Position numbers and translations under genes: made by a program | Notes under the pieces: generated by a model | Database searches by the model: none | Told to the model about the DNA's origin: nothing | What the model saw: the letters and a program-made list of their open reading frames with translations, nothing else | Assembly: GCF_900156285.1 (NCBI RefSeq) | Contig: NZ_FTNC01000006.1 | Coordinates: forward strand, 92,073-156,072 | Source: Halanaerobium kushneri | Lineage (GTDB): Bacteria > Bacillota > Halanaerobiia > Halanaerobiales > Halanaerobiaceae | Direction of reading: 5' to 3' | DNA length: 64,000 bases | Shown: piece by piece, positions 18,259 through 26,816 of the stretch | How the letters are laid out: every line of letters starts with the position of its first letter | Numbering within the stretch: position 1 is the stretch's first letter

Positions 18259-19045
18259 CCACCTCTCCTGCTTCTCCTATTCTGGCTTCTACTTCTTCTT
18301 TTTCTCCTTCGGAGAGAAAAGCATGTAATTTTTCTTTAACAATTCTTGGGTTCTCTCCAGCCTGGATTGAAAGAATCCCTTCAATGATAACCTCTTTTAC
18401 ATGAATCTCGTGGTTACTCTGAGTTTCTAAATTCTTAGAAAGAGGAATAAAAATCCAGTTTGCCAGCAGAGCACCATACAGAGTAGTTATTAGTGCTACT
18501 GCCATCCCGGATCCAAGCTGATTTGGATCATCAAGCTGACTCAACATTTGCACCAGACCAATTAAAGTACCAATCATTCCGAAAGCTGGTGCCAGCTGAC
18601 CCATTGTAGCAAAAATACCTCTCCCCTTGGCATGCCTTTCCTGTAAAAAAGTAAGTTTTGTTTCCAGTATATTTCTAACCAGCTCTGGATCTGTTCCATC
18701 AACTACCAGCTGAATTCCTTTTTGTAAAAATTCATCATCCATTTCTGCTGCATCATCTTCTAAGGCCAAAAGCCCTTCTCTTCTCGCTTTTTCAGCAAAA
18801 TTTACTAAATTTTCTATTACATGTTCTGACTCCATTTTGTCATCCTGAAATGAAACTCTTAAAAGATTGGGGATATTCTTTAAATCTTGGAAAGTATAAC
18901 TGATCATTACACCGGCCAGGGTACCACCTAGAACTACCAGGGCGGACTGAACACTGACAAAGATTACTACATTGCCACCCAGCACCGCGACTAAACTAAA
19001 TATTATTGCTCCTGCTACCATACCCACTATTGTTGCTAAATCCAT
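18236..19045 (-). CDS. motA: Flagellar motor stator protein MotA
   Basis: MotA forms the pentameric ion channel of the stator and pushes on FliG. The 269-residue protein has four membrane helices. It has the conserved periplasmic-side segment PAFGMIGTLIGLVQML and the TLYGALLANWIFIPL helix, plus a charged cytoplasmic loop between helices 2 and 3 (about 60-145). It ends in an unusually acidic, Glu-rich tail (SEGEKEEVEARIGEAGE). It follows flbD with no gap and overlaps motB. Confidence 0.95.
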   Translation of the reverse strand: MDLATIVGMVAGAIIFSLVAVLGGNVVIFVSVQSALVVLGGTLAGVMISYTFQDLKNIPNLLRVSFQDDKMESEHVIENLVNFAEKARREGLLALEDDAAEMDDEFLQKGIQLVVDGTDPELVRNILETKLTFLQERHAKGRGIFATMGQLAPAFGMIGTLIGLVQMLSQLDDPNQLGSGMAVALITTLYGALLANWIFIPLSKNLETQSNHEIHVKEVIIEGILSIQAGENPRIVKEKLHAFLSEGEKEEVEARIGEAGEVGAAENAS

Positions 19046-19258
19046 TTAAGATCTCTCCCCTGTTCTAGAAATTCCAGCCATTATTTTCTGGCGATAAGTT
19101 ACTACTTTTTTAATTATATCATCTGCTGAATCTTTGACAAGCAATTTCTTGCCATTGGTAAGAGTAATTACCGTATCTGGAGTCTCCTGTACTTCTTCTA
19201 TCAGATCAGCATTTAATACAAATTCTTTTCCACTGGTTCTGGTCAATTTAATCATCAT
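19046..19258 (-). CDS. flbD: FlbD family flagellar protein
   Basis: A 70-residue protein of the small FlbD (SwrD) family found after flgE in Firmicutes; the Bacillus homologue raises stator function and torque. The sequence MIKLTRTSGKEFVLNADLIE and TLTNGKKLLVKDSADDI is diagnostic. Two adjacent ATG codons are possible starts; the second is better spaced from AGGA. It abuts motA, as expected for a gene tied to stator output, and follows flgE across a strong hairpin. Confidence 0.92.
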   Translation of the reverse strand: MMIKLTRTSGKEFVLNADLIEEVQETPDTVITLTNGKKLLVKDSADDIIKKVVTYRQKIMAGISRTGERS

Positions 19259-19286
19259 ACACTTCCTTATTAAAGAACTTTATTAT

Positions 19287-19325
19287 CTATCAGGCCGAAA
19301 CCTGTGATAGGTCTCAGCCTGACAG
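19287..19325 (-). other. Stable hairpin between flgE and flbD
   Basis: On the minus strand a 9-bp outer stem (19317-19325 with 19287-19295) and a 6-bp inner stem (19310-19315 with 19297-19302) enclose a 7-base loop, with one G-U pair in each stem. No T-run follows, so it is more likely a transcript-stabilising or processing hairpin at the flgE 3' end than a full terminator. Confidence 0.6.
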
Positions 19326-19336
19326 TTTAATTAAAA

Positions 19337-20980
19337 TTATCTTTTTAAATTAACTAATTCCTGCAGCATTTCATCTGAGGTTGTAATCAATTTGGAACTT
19401 GCCTGAAAACCTCTCTGAGCTGTAATCATATTTGTAAACTCCTGAGAAAGGTTGGCATTTGACATTTCAAGTGTTGCTGGAGCCAGAGAACCAAAACCAC
19501 CCTGAGCCGCAGCACCTAATTCCGGATCACCGGAGTTACTTGTAGTCTGGAAAACTCCTTCCTGCCGCATCAATCCAGCCGGGTTAGAAAAGTTTGCTAA
19601 TCCTAACTTAGCCAGAGTTTGTGTTAAACCATTACTATAAGAACCAACAACATCTCCTGTTTCTGTAAAGGAGAACGATTCTAATGCACCATCTTCATAA
19701 CCATTAACATTGGTAAAATTAGCAGTCATAGATCCATCAAACTGAGTTACTGCACTAAAATCGAGTTCAACAGTTTGTTCCATATCAGGACCAGCAGGGG
19801 TAAAAGTTAATTCAACAGTTTCTCCACCATCAATATTACCATTTGCATCAAAGGTTATTGTATGGTCTCCACCCAAACTGGCAGTACCAGTAATACCATC
19901 TACAGAAAAATCTTCGTCACTATCACTTATCTGCCATTCATTATTAGCTGTTTTTTCAAGTGGAAGCACTACAGTATGTTTGCCGCCCTGACTATCAAAA
20001 ACATCAACAGCAATGTTTCTTTTAGCTGTTTGTTCGAAGGCAAGATCAACATTTGCATCATTCACTCCTGTTGAGTTAGTAAAAATATTATTTACATCAG
20101 TTGATGATAGAGACAAAGTTTCATCGGGGTTAGTTCCGCTTGGGTCAACAATAGTTGTTACCAAAGGATTTGTCAACAAATCAACTTCAGTTGCTAATCC
20201 TTCATTTGTTTCAAAAGAAGTAATATTGCCATTATTATCTAATTTAATTTTACCTTTTAAAGTATCATCAAAAGTTTCTCCATTTGAACTAAATTCAGTT
20301 GATGAGTTACTCGCATTCAAAGTAAAATCCCAAACATTAAATTCTTCTGTTTCTTGTAGACTAAATGATAATTCTTCTCCATAACCAGATGCAGTTGATA
20401 ATTCTAAATTCTGTTCTAAAATTTCTAGACTATTCATTGCTCCAGCATCAAGATTTTTCCCATACTTTACTTTGTCAGTCTCTTGAGCATTAATTTCCTG
20501 TTTTAATGTAATGTCATCAATATTTTGAGCATTAAAATCTCCATAGTCTCCATTGGCATCTGCCATCCAGCCCTGAACCAGCATTCCAGTACTGGATGAA
20601 TATAACCTTCCGTTTTCATCGAAGTTTAAGTTTCCTGCTCTGGAATAAACCTGATTGTTGCCATCTCGTAAAACAAAGAATCCATCTCCCTGAATTGCAA
20701 CATCAGAAGTCTTCCCTGTTGACTGCAGGTTACCGGAAGACATATCACTATCTATACTTCCAACTCCCACACCAAGTCCAACCTGCTGTGGATTGGTACC
20801 GGCCCGGTTAGCCTGTGGTGCAGAAGCACCCTGAATTGTCTGACTTAACATTTCTTTAAAAGTGACACGGCTGCTTTTAAAACCAATAGTATTTACATTG
20901 GAAATATTGTTACCTGTCACGTCCATCATCTGCTGATGTGCATTTAAACCTGACACACCGGCATACATCGATCTTAACAT
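19337..20980 (-). CDS. flgE: Flagellar hook protein FlgE
   Basis: FlgE polymerises into the hook, the universal joint outside the cell. The 547-residue protein has the N-terminal motif GLNAHQQMMDVTGNNISNVN, a FlgG/E core segment (AIQGDGFFVLRDGNNQVYSRAGNLN), a large variable D2/D3 region (about 160-440) rich in Asn, Thr and acidic residues, and the C-terminal motif NANLSQEFTNMITAQRGFQASS. The acidic surface domains fit a high-salt exterior. It is exported by the flagellar system. A three-way-junction RNA element ends 24 bases before the ATG and a hairpin follows its stop codon. Confidence 0.96.
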   Translation of the reverse strand: MLRSMYAGVSGLNAHQQMMDVTGNNISNVNTIGFKSSRVTFKEMLSQTIQGASAPQANRAGTNPQQVGLGVGVGSIDSDMSSGNLQSTGKTSDVAIQGDGFFVLRDGNNQVYSRAGNLNFDENGRLYSSSTGMLVQGWMADANGDYGDFNAQNIDDITLKQEINAQETDKVKYGKNLDAGAMNSLEILEQNLELSTASGYGEELSFSLQETEEFNVWDFTLNASNSSTEFSSNGETFDDTLKGKIKLDNNGNITSFETNEGLATEVDLLTNPLVTTIVDPSGTNPDETLSLSSTDVNNIFTNSTGVNDANVDLAFEQTAKRNIAVDVFDSQGGKHTVVLPLEKTANNEWQISDSDEDFSVDGITGTASLGGDHTITFDANGNIDGGETVELTFTPAGPDMEQTVELDFSAVTQFDGSMTANFTNVNGYEDGALESFSFTETGDVVGSYSNGLTQTLAKLGLANFSNPAGLMRQEGVFQTTSNSGDPELGAAAQGGFGSLAPATLEMSNANLSQEFTNMITAQRGFQASSKLITTSDEMLQELVNLKR

Positions 20981-21004
20981 ATAATTTTTCCTCCTTCAGT
21001 ATTT

Positions 21005-21070
21005 ATCGGAGTCCTGCTGTTATCGACAGCAGGACAGAGCTTCCTGAAAAAGGTCCAGCTCATATCCGAT
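21005..21070 (-). ncRNA. Three-way-junction leader element upstream of flgE (copy A)
   Basis: On the minus strand the outer stem ATCGGA/TCCGAT (21065-21070 with 21005-21010) encloses two hairpins. The first is GAGC/GCTC (21037-21061) with internal loop TGGA opposite AA and a CCT/AGG inner stem. The second is a perfect 10-bp stem (21026-21035 with 21011-21020) with a 5-base loop. The layout matches the element before flgG, with base changes that keep pairing. It ends 24 bases from the flgE ATG, next to the ribosome binding site, so translational control is plausible. Not a family I recognise. Confidence 0.62.
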
Positions 21071-21143
21071 TTTAAGCTAGTTTTATTATTTTTAGCTTAA
21101 ATTAAATCAATTAACTTTCCTAATCTCAAATATTATTTCACTT

Positions 21144-21539
21144 TTATTTCATAAAAACTGCACTATCTATATTTGTAAAGACATTATCATCCATACTTTC
21201 CTCATCAACTGCAGTAACTACAGTATTATTTTCCACACTCACAATATAAGCCACATTATTAACCATCACTAGAGAATCCCTTGCTCCTTTATCGCGAGCC
21301 TTTTCTACTCCATTATTAAGCTTATCAATTTCAGCTTTAGTAACTGGAATAGCACGGGAATTAATTCTTTTCTGTGCATGTTTCGAAAAAGAAAGTTTTT
21401 CTTTTCCTTTCATCTTTTCTCCCAGAACATCTTTAAAAGAAGGAGAATTGGTATTTTTCTTTTTCTGAGCAGTCTTATTTTGCTGCTGTGTTTTAGGTAG
21501 AGGTCGTATTGGTTGATTGATCTGTAGTCGATTATCCAT
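21144..21539 (-). CDS. TIGR02530-type flagellar operon protein
   Basis: A 131-residue protein of the small family found between flgD and flgE in Firmicute flagellar operons. It has a basic, low-complexity N-terminus (about 1-50) with SFKDVLGEKM, then the family core LSFSKHAQKRINSRAI and KARDKGARDSLVMVNNVAYIVSV. The biochemical role is not established; timing of expression with the hook genes suggests hook assembly. The start is the ATG six bases after GAGGTG. The leader of flgE begins just after its stop codon. Confidence 0.85.
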   Translation of the reverse strand: MDNRLQINQPIRPLPKTQQQNKTAQKKKNTNSPSFKDVLGEKMKGKEKLSFSKHAQKRINSRAIPVTKAEIDKLNNGVEKARDKGARDSLVMVNNVAYIVSVENNTVVTAVDEESMDDNVFTNIDSAVFMK

Positions 21540-21559
21540 TATTAACACCTCTTTTAGCT

Positions 21560-21991
21560 TTAAACTTCAACATTTTTAACCTGATTAATTTTATTGATTT
21601 CAATTTCAGATCCAGTATCAAGAACTGCTAAAACTTTATCCTTGGAAGATTTAACTGCCTCAACAACCCCTTTAAGTTCAACGCCTTCAACGCTGGCTGT
21701 AATTTCTTTTCCAATTAGATTACTGTTATCAATCACCTGGTTGGAACTCAGTTTGTTTTCCAGCAGAGAATAAAGTTTTTCAGTTTTTTCCAGTGAAGAA
21801 AACTCTGCCATCTGAGATATAAACTCACGATCCTGCATTGGATTAAGTGGATCCTGATTTTGAAGCTGGGTAATTAATAACTTAAAAAATGCATCCTGAC
21901 CCAGACCATTGTCACCAGTTAGACTGCCTCTCTCCGTTTCCTGTTCATATTGAGTATTTTGAGCGGCTGTTACACCGGTAATATCAGACAT
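21560..21991 (-). CDS. flgD: Flagellar hook capping protein FlgD
   Basis: FlgD is the scaffold at the hook tip on which FlgE assembles. The 143-residue protein has the diagnostic N-terminal segment LGQDAFFKLLITQLQNQDPLNPM followed by DREFISQMAEFSSLEK. It is short, lacking the extended C-terminal Ig-like domain of E. coli FlgD, as is usual in Firmicutes. It lies between fliK and the TIGR02530-type gene, 20 bases from the latter. Confidence 0.94.
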   Translation of the reverse strand: MSDITGVTAAQNTQYEQETERGSLTGDNGLGQDAFFKLLITQLQNQDPLNPMQDREFISQMAEFSSLEKTEKLYSLLENKLSSNQVIDNSNLIGKEITASVEGVELKGVVEAVKSSKDKVLAVLDTGSEIEINKINQVKNVEV

Positions 21992-22004
21992 TTAACTACC
22001 TCCT

Positions 22005-23639
22005 TTAGGCAAGCAAATTGAGCTTTTCATTAGAAAAAGCCGCTCTATTAATAATTTCCTGCTGCCTCATTACTAAACTATCATTATCTAAGTCAGGGCT
22101 ACCATTATGTCTTCGAACATAATACTGTCCCTGAAAGAACTGACGCTGCTCATATTCCTGATTCTGACCTGTTTCCCCATCACTAAAACTGTTCTGTTGA
22201 TCAAAGACAAAGTTTTCCTGTTTATCAACCTGCTGGGGGCCATTTTTCGCAGTTTCAATCTTAAACTGTTCAATATTGATTCCCTGTTTAAGCAGATCTG
22301 ATTTTAGTCCTTTAAGACTATTTTCCAGCTGTGCCCTCACCAGCTCACTCTCAACCAGCATTTTACCTGTTAATTCTTGATTATCATAAGAAAGACTAAT
22401 ATCAATTTTACCAAGTGATTCTGGTTTTAGTTGAATCTGCATTTCTTTTGTTTCCGGGGAATATTCTCCTTTAAACTGCTCCACAACCTGTGATCTTAAA
22501 TCAGCACTTTCAGCAAGTTGAGCTCTGTTCTCATTATTTAAACTAAACTGCTCTGTATTAACACTTCCGTTAAGATTTTGATTTTCCTGCCCAAAATTAA
22601 AAAGCAAATTAGAATTATCTAAATCAAAAAAATTATTTTGATTTTCTAATTTCCCTGCAGAATCAAAAACAGAAGACAGATCCGAGTTTAGAGAAAAAAG
22701 TTCTGAGTTAAGCAGATCAGTTTTAGCTGCTGAATTATTAGCAGAGCTTTGTGAGTCTTGCTGTTTAAGCATTTCTTCTAATTGAACACTTAATTCTGCA
22801 AATAATGACTCTCCATCACCAGAAGTAACCATATTGACCGATTCTGACAAAGCAGAATTATCCGGATCAAGTAAGCTGCTTAAAACAGGTGTTTCGAGAT
22901 TTTCCAGCCTGGAAATTTGGTCCAGTGAATCACTTTCCAGATCAACTGATTTTAAAACAGAAATTAAATGCTCTAAACTACTATCATCATTGGCAGCTGC
23001 TTTAGTTTGATTTAAATCAGATTTTAATTTCCTACTATCCAGATTAGACAAAATTTGACTCAGTTTATTTATTTCACTCTTCAGTTCAGAATTTTCTTTT
23101 TCAGATAATTTAACCATCCCATTTTTCATTAAATAAGACAGCTTTTCTAAATCTTCAATATTCAATGACTGAAAAGACAGAGCCTTACTTCCTTCAGTTT
23201 CATTAAATAAATACTGCAGACTGGACTCTTCTAGATTTAATCTGTTACTGTTTTTTTCCAGTAATGACTTGAGATCTGAAATACTAAGATTATTATTCTG
23301 CAAATTTAGCATTAACTGTCCCAACATTGCTCTCTGCTCCCTATTCAAACTAACATTCTGAAGCATTGAGAGAAGTTCTGAAGGAACTTTTTTGCTGTCT
23401 TTCTGCAAAACTTTCTTCAACTTTTTAAAGAATCCCTTTTCATCAAGCTTAGCCTTTTTATTCTGACTGGATATAGGTTCTCTGGCAGAATAAGTTTTTC
23501 TTTTTTGAGATTGACTGTTAATTTCACGCATAGTCTTAGCAAAACTTTTAGAATGCCCGGATTCAAGATTTTCTTTACCTGGCGAAAAAAAGTCTTTGTT
23601 TGAGCTTTGAATTATATTATTGACTATCGCTTCTGTCAT
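22005..23639 (-). CDS. fliK: Flagellar hook-length control protein FliK
   Basis: FliK is a secreted molecular ruler that triggers the FlhB export switch when the hook reaches length. The 544-residue protein is mostly a long Ser/Asn/Leu/Gln-rich extended region, as expected of a ruler. The FliK C-terminal domain spans about residues 385-470, with EMQIQLKPESLGKIDISLSY and ESELVRAQLENSLKGLK. A Gln-rich tail follows. Its 115-base leader contains a near-direct repeat. It is followed 13 bases later by flgD. Confidence 0.9.
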   Translation of the reverse strand: MTEAIVNNIIQSSNKDFFSPGKENLESGHSKSFAKTMREINSQSQKRKTYSAREPISSQNKKAKLDEKGFFKKLKKVLQKDSKKVPSELLSMLQNVSLNREQRAMLGQLMLNLQNNNLSISDLKSLLEKNSNRLNLEESSLQYLFNETEGSKALSFQSLNIEDLEKLSYLMKNGMVKLSEKENSELKSEINKLSQILSNLDSRKLKSDLNQTKAAANDDSSLEHLISVLKSVDLESDSLDQISRLENLETPVLSSLLDPDNSALSESVNMVTSGDGESLFAELSVQLEEMLKQQDSQSSANNSAAKTDLLNSELFSLNSDLSSVFDSAGKLENQNNFFDLDNSNLLFNFGQENQNLNGSVNTEQFSLNNENRAQLAESADLRSQVVEQFKGEYSPETKEMQIQLKPESLGKIDISLSYDNQELTGKMLVESELVRAQLENSLKGLKSDLLKQGINIEQFKIETAKNGPQQVDKQENFVFDQQNSFSDGETGQNQEYEQRQFFQGQYYVRRHNGSPDLDNDSLVMRQQEIINRAAFSNEKLNLLA

Positions 23640-23653
23640 TTATTCACCTCCTT

Positions 23654-23736
23654 TCACAAAGTTTTCTTTTATATACAAAATGATAACTTTGTATTTGGGC
23701 ATTGAGCCCGTCACACTAAGTTTTCTTTATATATAC
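23654..23736 (-). repeat. Imperfect direct repeat in the fliK leader
   Basis: Two similar blocks at 23654-23676 and 23711-23736 share TCACA/TCACACT followed by AAGTTTTCTTT and ATATAC (plus-strand reading). A small GGGC/GCCC hairpin (23698-23709) lies between them. Function unknown; both lie in the non-coding gap between the motE-like gene and fliK. Confidence 0.5.
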
Positions 23737-23754
23737 CTAACTTTCAGAATTAAT

Positions 23755-24300
23755 TTATTCTAAACCCAGCTGGCTGATAAACTTTGCAGCCTGCTGCTGG
23801 GGCATAGCCTCTAATATTAAAGCAGCCTGTTCCTCTTTCAATCTACTTAAAACTTCAACTGCCAGATTATTTTCCAGTTCCTGAATTACAGCTGCTGCTG
23901 ATCCTGGTTCCATCCGGCGATAAATGTTAGCGATTTTTTCTAACCTTGCTTCCCGATTATTCTTTTCAGTCTTTAAAGACTTATAATCTGATTCTAAATT
24001 TGCAAATTGATTATTTTGCTCTGCTAATTTTTTATTTAATTCTTCAATTTGAGTTTCTAATTCCGCAATTTTACTATCTTTTTCAGAAATTGTATTTTTA
24101 AGAGAATTATTTTCTTCTTTTAAAGAATCAAGCTCTGACTGAGTAATTAAATAATCTTTAACAAACGGAGTATTATTAGCAAGATTACTCACAGTCGCCT
24201 TAATATCAATAATTCCCAGTGCATCAAAAGACCAGGATAACATAGCAAATAATATTAAAAATAATAAGAGAAAAAATAAAATCTTTTTTATCAAGTTCAT
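23755..24300 (-). CDS. MotE/YlxF-like coiled-coil membrane protein
   Basis: A 181-residue protein with one N-terminal membrane helix (about 5-25), a long coiled coil (about 55-115, LKEENNSLKNTISEKDSKIAE-type heptads) and a C-terminal MgtE-N/FliG-like helical domain (about 120-181: IANIYRRMEPGSAAAVIQEL, then LKEEQAALILEAMPQQQAAKF). Proteins of this kind follow fliJ in many clusters and are called YlxF or MotE; MotE in rhizobia is a MotC chaperone, but the role here is not known. Its ATG overlaps the fliJ stop by four bases. Confidence 0.8.
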   Translation of the reverse strand: MNLIKKILFFLLLFLILFAMLSWSFDALGIIDIKATVSNLANNTPFVKDYLITQSELDSLKEENNSLKNTISEKDSKIAELETQIEELNKKLAEQNNQFANLESDYKSLKTEKNNREARLEKIANIYRRMEPGSAAAVIQELENNLAVEVLSRLKEEQAALILEAMPQQQAAKFISQLGLE

Positions 24301-24731
24301 CTCCCACCCATAGAATAAAGTCGTCCCAACTCGTCAAGTTCTTTTTGCTCATCCTCCAGAAATTCTTTAACAAACTTTTCAATTTCCTGTTCCTTTAATT
24401 TTTCTAAAGTCTTTCGCTCTTTTTTCTTTTCCAGTAGAATATCAAGCTGCTCATCTACTTCTTTCTTTTTTTCCTTTTTTTCTTTACGGACTCTTTCTTG
24501 TTTAAGTTTTAAATTTTTCAAATAACGCCTGAGGCTGATATTTAGTGCAAGATCATTTTCTTGATCTCTTAAATGCTTAAAAATATTTTCTTTTTCCGAT
24601 TCCAGTGTCTTAATCTTATTTTTAAGAGCATTTAACTCTTTTTTTAAGATTAAATATTTATCTTCTTCCTGTTCTTCCTGTCTGATCCTTAAATTTAAGA
24701 TTTTTTCAAACTTAAATTTATATCCCTTCAT
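24297..24731 (-). CDS. fliJ: Flagellar export chaperone/ATPase stalk FliJ
   Basis: FliJ is the coiled-coil stalk that fits into the FliI ATPase ring and links it to FlhA. The 144-residue protein is almost entirely helical and highly charged, opening with KFKFEKILNLRIRQEEQ as in other FliJ proteins. The start is the ATG six bases after AGGTGG; upstream in-frame codons lack a site. FliJ is recognised by position after fliI, length and coiled-coil character rather than by strict motifs. Confidence 0.88.
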   Translation of the reverse strand: MKGYKFKFEKILNLRIRQEEQEEDKYLILKKELNALKNKIKTLESEKENIFKHLRDQENDLALNISLRRYLKNLKLKQERVRKEKKEKKKEVDEQLDILLEKKKERKTLEKLKEQEIEKFVKEFLEDEQKELDELGRLYSMGGR

Positions 24732-24757
24732 TTTAAGCCACCTCAATAACTATATAT

Positions 24758-26065
24758 CTAATTATTAGCTATTTCAATTAACCGTTTTACAGTCTGCTCA
24801 TAACTGGCTGATTCATTAACCCCCTGAGTCAAAAAATCATTAATTTCATCTATTTTATTTATTGCTTTATCCACCTCAGGATTGGAACCTTTTTCATAAG
24901 CTCCAATATTGATTAAATCTTCAGACTGATTATAAGTTGCAATCATTTTCTGCAAGCTTGCTGCAGCCTGACTGTGTTCTTCGCTCACAATATCTTCCAT
25001 AATTCTGCTCACACTGCTTAGAACATCAACAGCAGGATAATGACTTGCTTCTGCAAGTTCTCGCGAAAGCGAAATATGACCATCTAAAATACCTCTCACT
25101 GTATCTGAAACAGGTTCATTAAAATCATCACCCTCAACAAGCACAGTATAAAGAGCAGTTATTGATCCCCGATCATTGGTCCCAGTTCTCTCTAATAATT
25201 TGGGTAGCTCAGCAAAAACAGAGGGTGGGTAACCCCTTGTAGCTGGTGGTTCTCCTATTGCCAGCCCAACCTCTCTCAGAGCCATAGCAACCCGAGTTAC
25301 AGAATCCATCATTAACAGCACATCTTCTCCCTGATCTCTAAAGTATTCTGCAATTGCAGTGGCAATATTTGCAGCTTTAACTCTCAGCAGAGCCGGTTGG
25401 TCGGAGGTAGCAACTACTACAATTGAGCGTTCTAAGCCTTCTTCCCCCAGATCTTTTTCGATGAAGTCTCTGACCTCACGTCCCCGCTCACCCACAAGAC
25501 CAATAACATTAATATCAGCATTGGTATTCCGAGCAGCCATCCCAAGTAAAGTAGATTTTCCAACACCACTACCTGCGAAAATACCCATTCGCTGGCCTTT
25601 ACCGCAGGTCAAAAAACCATCAATACAGCGAACCCCTAACGACAGTGGCTCTTTAATTCTTTCCCTGGTTAATGGATTGGGAGGTTTACGATTAACGGGA
25701 ACTTCACTTAAACCACCAAGATCAGCGTCGGTAATTACATTTCCTGATCCATCAATTATTTTACCAAGCAGCTCTCGTCCCACCTTAACTTTCAATTTCG
25801 AATCAGTGGCCACAACTCTCGCTCCGGGCTTAATGCCTTCCATCTCACCAATCGGCATCATTAAAACTTTATTATCATCAAAACCAACAACCTCAGCTTT
25901 AATATCACCCTGTTCTCCTTTGATCAAACAGAGCTCTCCCAGTGATGCCTGGGGTCCAATAGATTCGATAACCAGACCAATCACCCGATTGATATGACCA
26001 AAATTACGAGTCATATTAATATCCTTAAGTTTATTCTCTAATTTTGACATATCTAAATCAATCAT
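24758..26065 (-). CDS. fliI: Flagellar export ATPase FliI
   Basis: FliI is the hexameric ATPase of the flagellar export apparatus, related to F1 beta. The 435-residue protein has Walker A at GIFAGSGVGKSTLLGMAAR (about residue 160) and Walker B at VLLMMDSVTRVAMALRE. The family segment ATRGYPPSVFAELPKLLERTG is present. Its ATG lies within the end of fliH (8-base overlap) and it is followed by fliJ. Confidence 0.97.
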   Translation of the reverse strand: MIDLDMSKLENKLKDINMTRNFGHINRVIGLVIESIGPQASLGELCLIKGEQGDIKAEVVGFDDNKVLMMPIGEMEGIKPGARVVATDSKLKVKVGRELLGKIIDGSGNVITDADLGGLSEVPVNRKPPNPLTRERIKEPLSLGVRCIDGFLTCGKGQRMGIFAGSGVGKSTLLGMAARNTNADINVIGLVGERGREVRDFIEKDLGEEGLERSIVVVATSDQPALLRVKAANIATAIAEYFRDQGEDVLLMMDSVTRVAMALREVGLAIGEPPATRGYPPSVFAELPKLLERTGTNDRGSITALYTVLVEGDDFNEPVSDTVRGILDGHISLSRELAEASHYPAVDVLSSVSRIMEDIVSEEHSQAAASLQKMIATYNQSEDLINIGAYEKGSNPEVDKAINKIDEINDFLTQGVNESASYEQTVKRLIEIANN

Positions 26066-26816
26066 GCTGTTCTACCTCTTTTAACAACTCAGTTTTTATT
26101 AAATCAAGTTTATGATCAAGACTTCCTTCTTTGCCACCAAGATTAGTTTCAACTACACAATCACCTTTTCGCAATTCTGGATCTGAAATAAATTCAATAT
26201 TTTTTTGATTTATATGCTGATAAAAACGATTCTCCTCAATATATGGCAGCAGCTGCGGATTAACCCTGACTACAATATCTCGATGATTATCGTCTACTTT
26301 TCTCAGCATATCAGAAATAATATTATTTATCATATCATGCTCTGTTTCTAATTTAACGTCAATAACAATACTGGCAATTTTAACCGCCAGTTCAATCACA
26401 TCTTTGCGAATACTACTTTTTTCCTTTTCAAACTCTCTCTCAAAACTGGAAATTAAATCAACTAATTGTTTTTCCTTTTTTTCAATTTGAGATTCTGCTT
26501 CTGCCAGACCTTCTTTTCGGGCTTCATCTTTAGTTTCCTGATATATTTTATCTTTCTCAGACAGTATTTTCTCTTTTTTAGATTTTGCCTGTTCAATAAT
26601 TGTTTCCGCTTCTTTTTCTGCTTCTTTAATAATTTTATCTGCTTTTTTTTCAGCCTGGCTCAAAATTTTATTTTTATTACTATTAATTTTATTTGCTTTA
26701 TTTTCCTCTTTCGAAAAAGATTCATCTCTGTCATCATTATTTAAAGAAATGGTTTTAGGTTTTTGACTTATCTTATATTTACCTGTAACCTGAGATGCCT
26801 TAATAACTTTAGACAA
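26058..26816 (-). CDS. fliH: Flagellar assembly protein FliH
   Basis: FliH is the peripheral stalk and regulator of FliI, anchoring it to the C-ring. The 252-residue protein has a charged low-complexity N-terminus, a long Lys/Glu/Ala-rich helix (about 50-130), and the C-terminal globular domain (VIELAVKIASIVIDVKLE, IVVRVNPQLLPYI, LRKGDCVVETNLGG). It starts with TTG, inferred from the frame and a GGGGAG site ten bases upstream, and overlaps fliG by 8 bases and fliI by 8 bases. Confidence 0.92.
   Translation of the reverse strand: MSKVIKASQVTGKYKISQKPKTISLNNDDRDESFSKEENKANKINSNKNKILSQAEKKADKIIKEAEKEAETIIEQAKSKKEKILSEKDKIYQETKDEARKEGLAEAESQIEKKEKQLVDLISSFEREFEKEKSSIRKDVIELAVKIASIVIDVKLETEHDMINNIISDMLRKVDDNHRDIVVRVNPQLLPYIEENRFYQHINQKNIEFISDPELRKGDCVVETNLGGKEGSLDHKLDLIKTELLKEVEQHD

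Noticed and set aside
25359..25997. Plus-strand open frame of 212 codons opposite fliI
   Set aside because: Antisense shadow of the conserved FliI coding sequence; the translation is Ser/Pro/Thr-rich with no known family.
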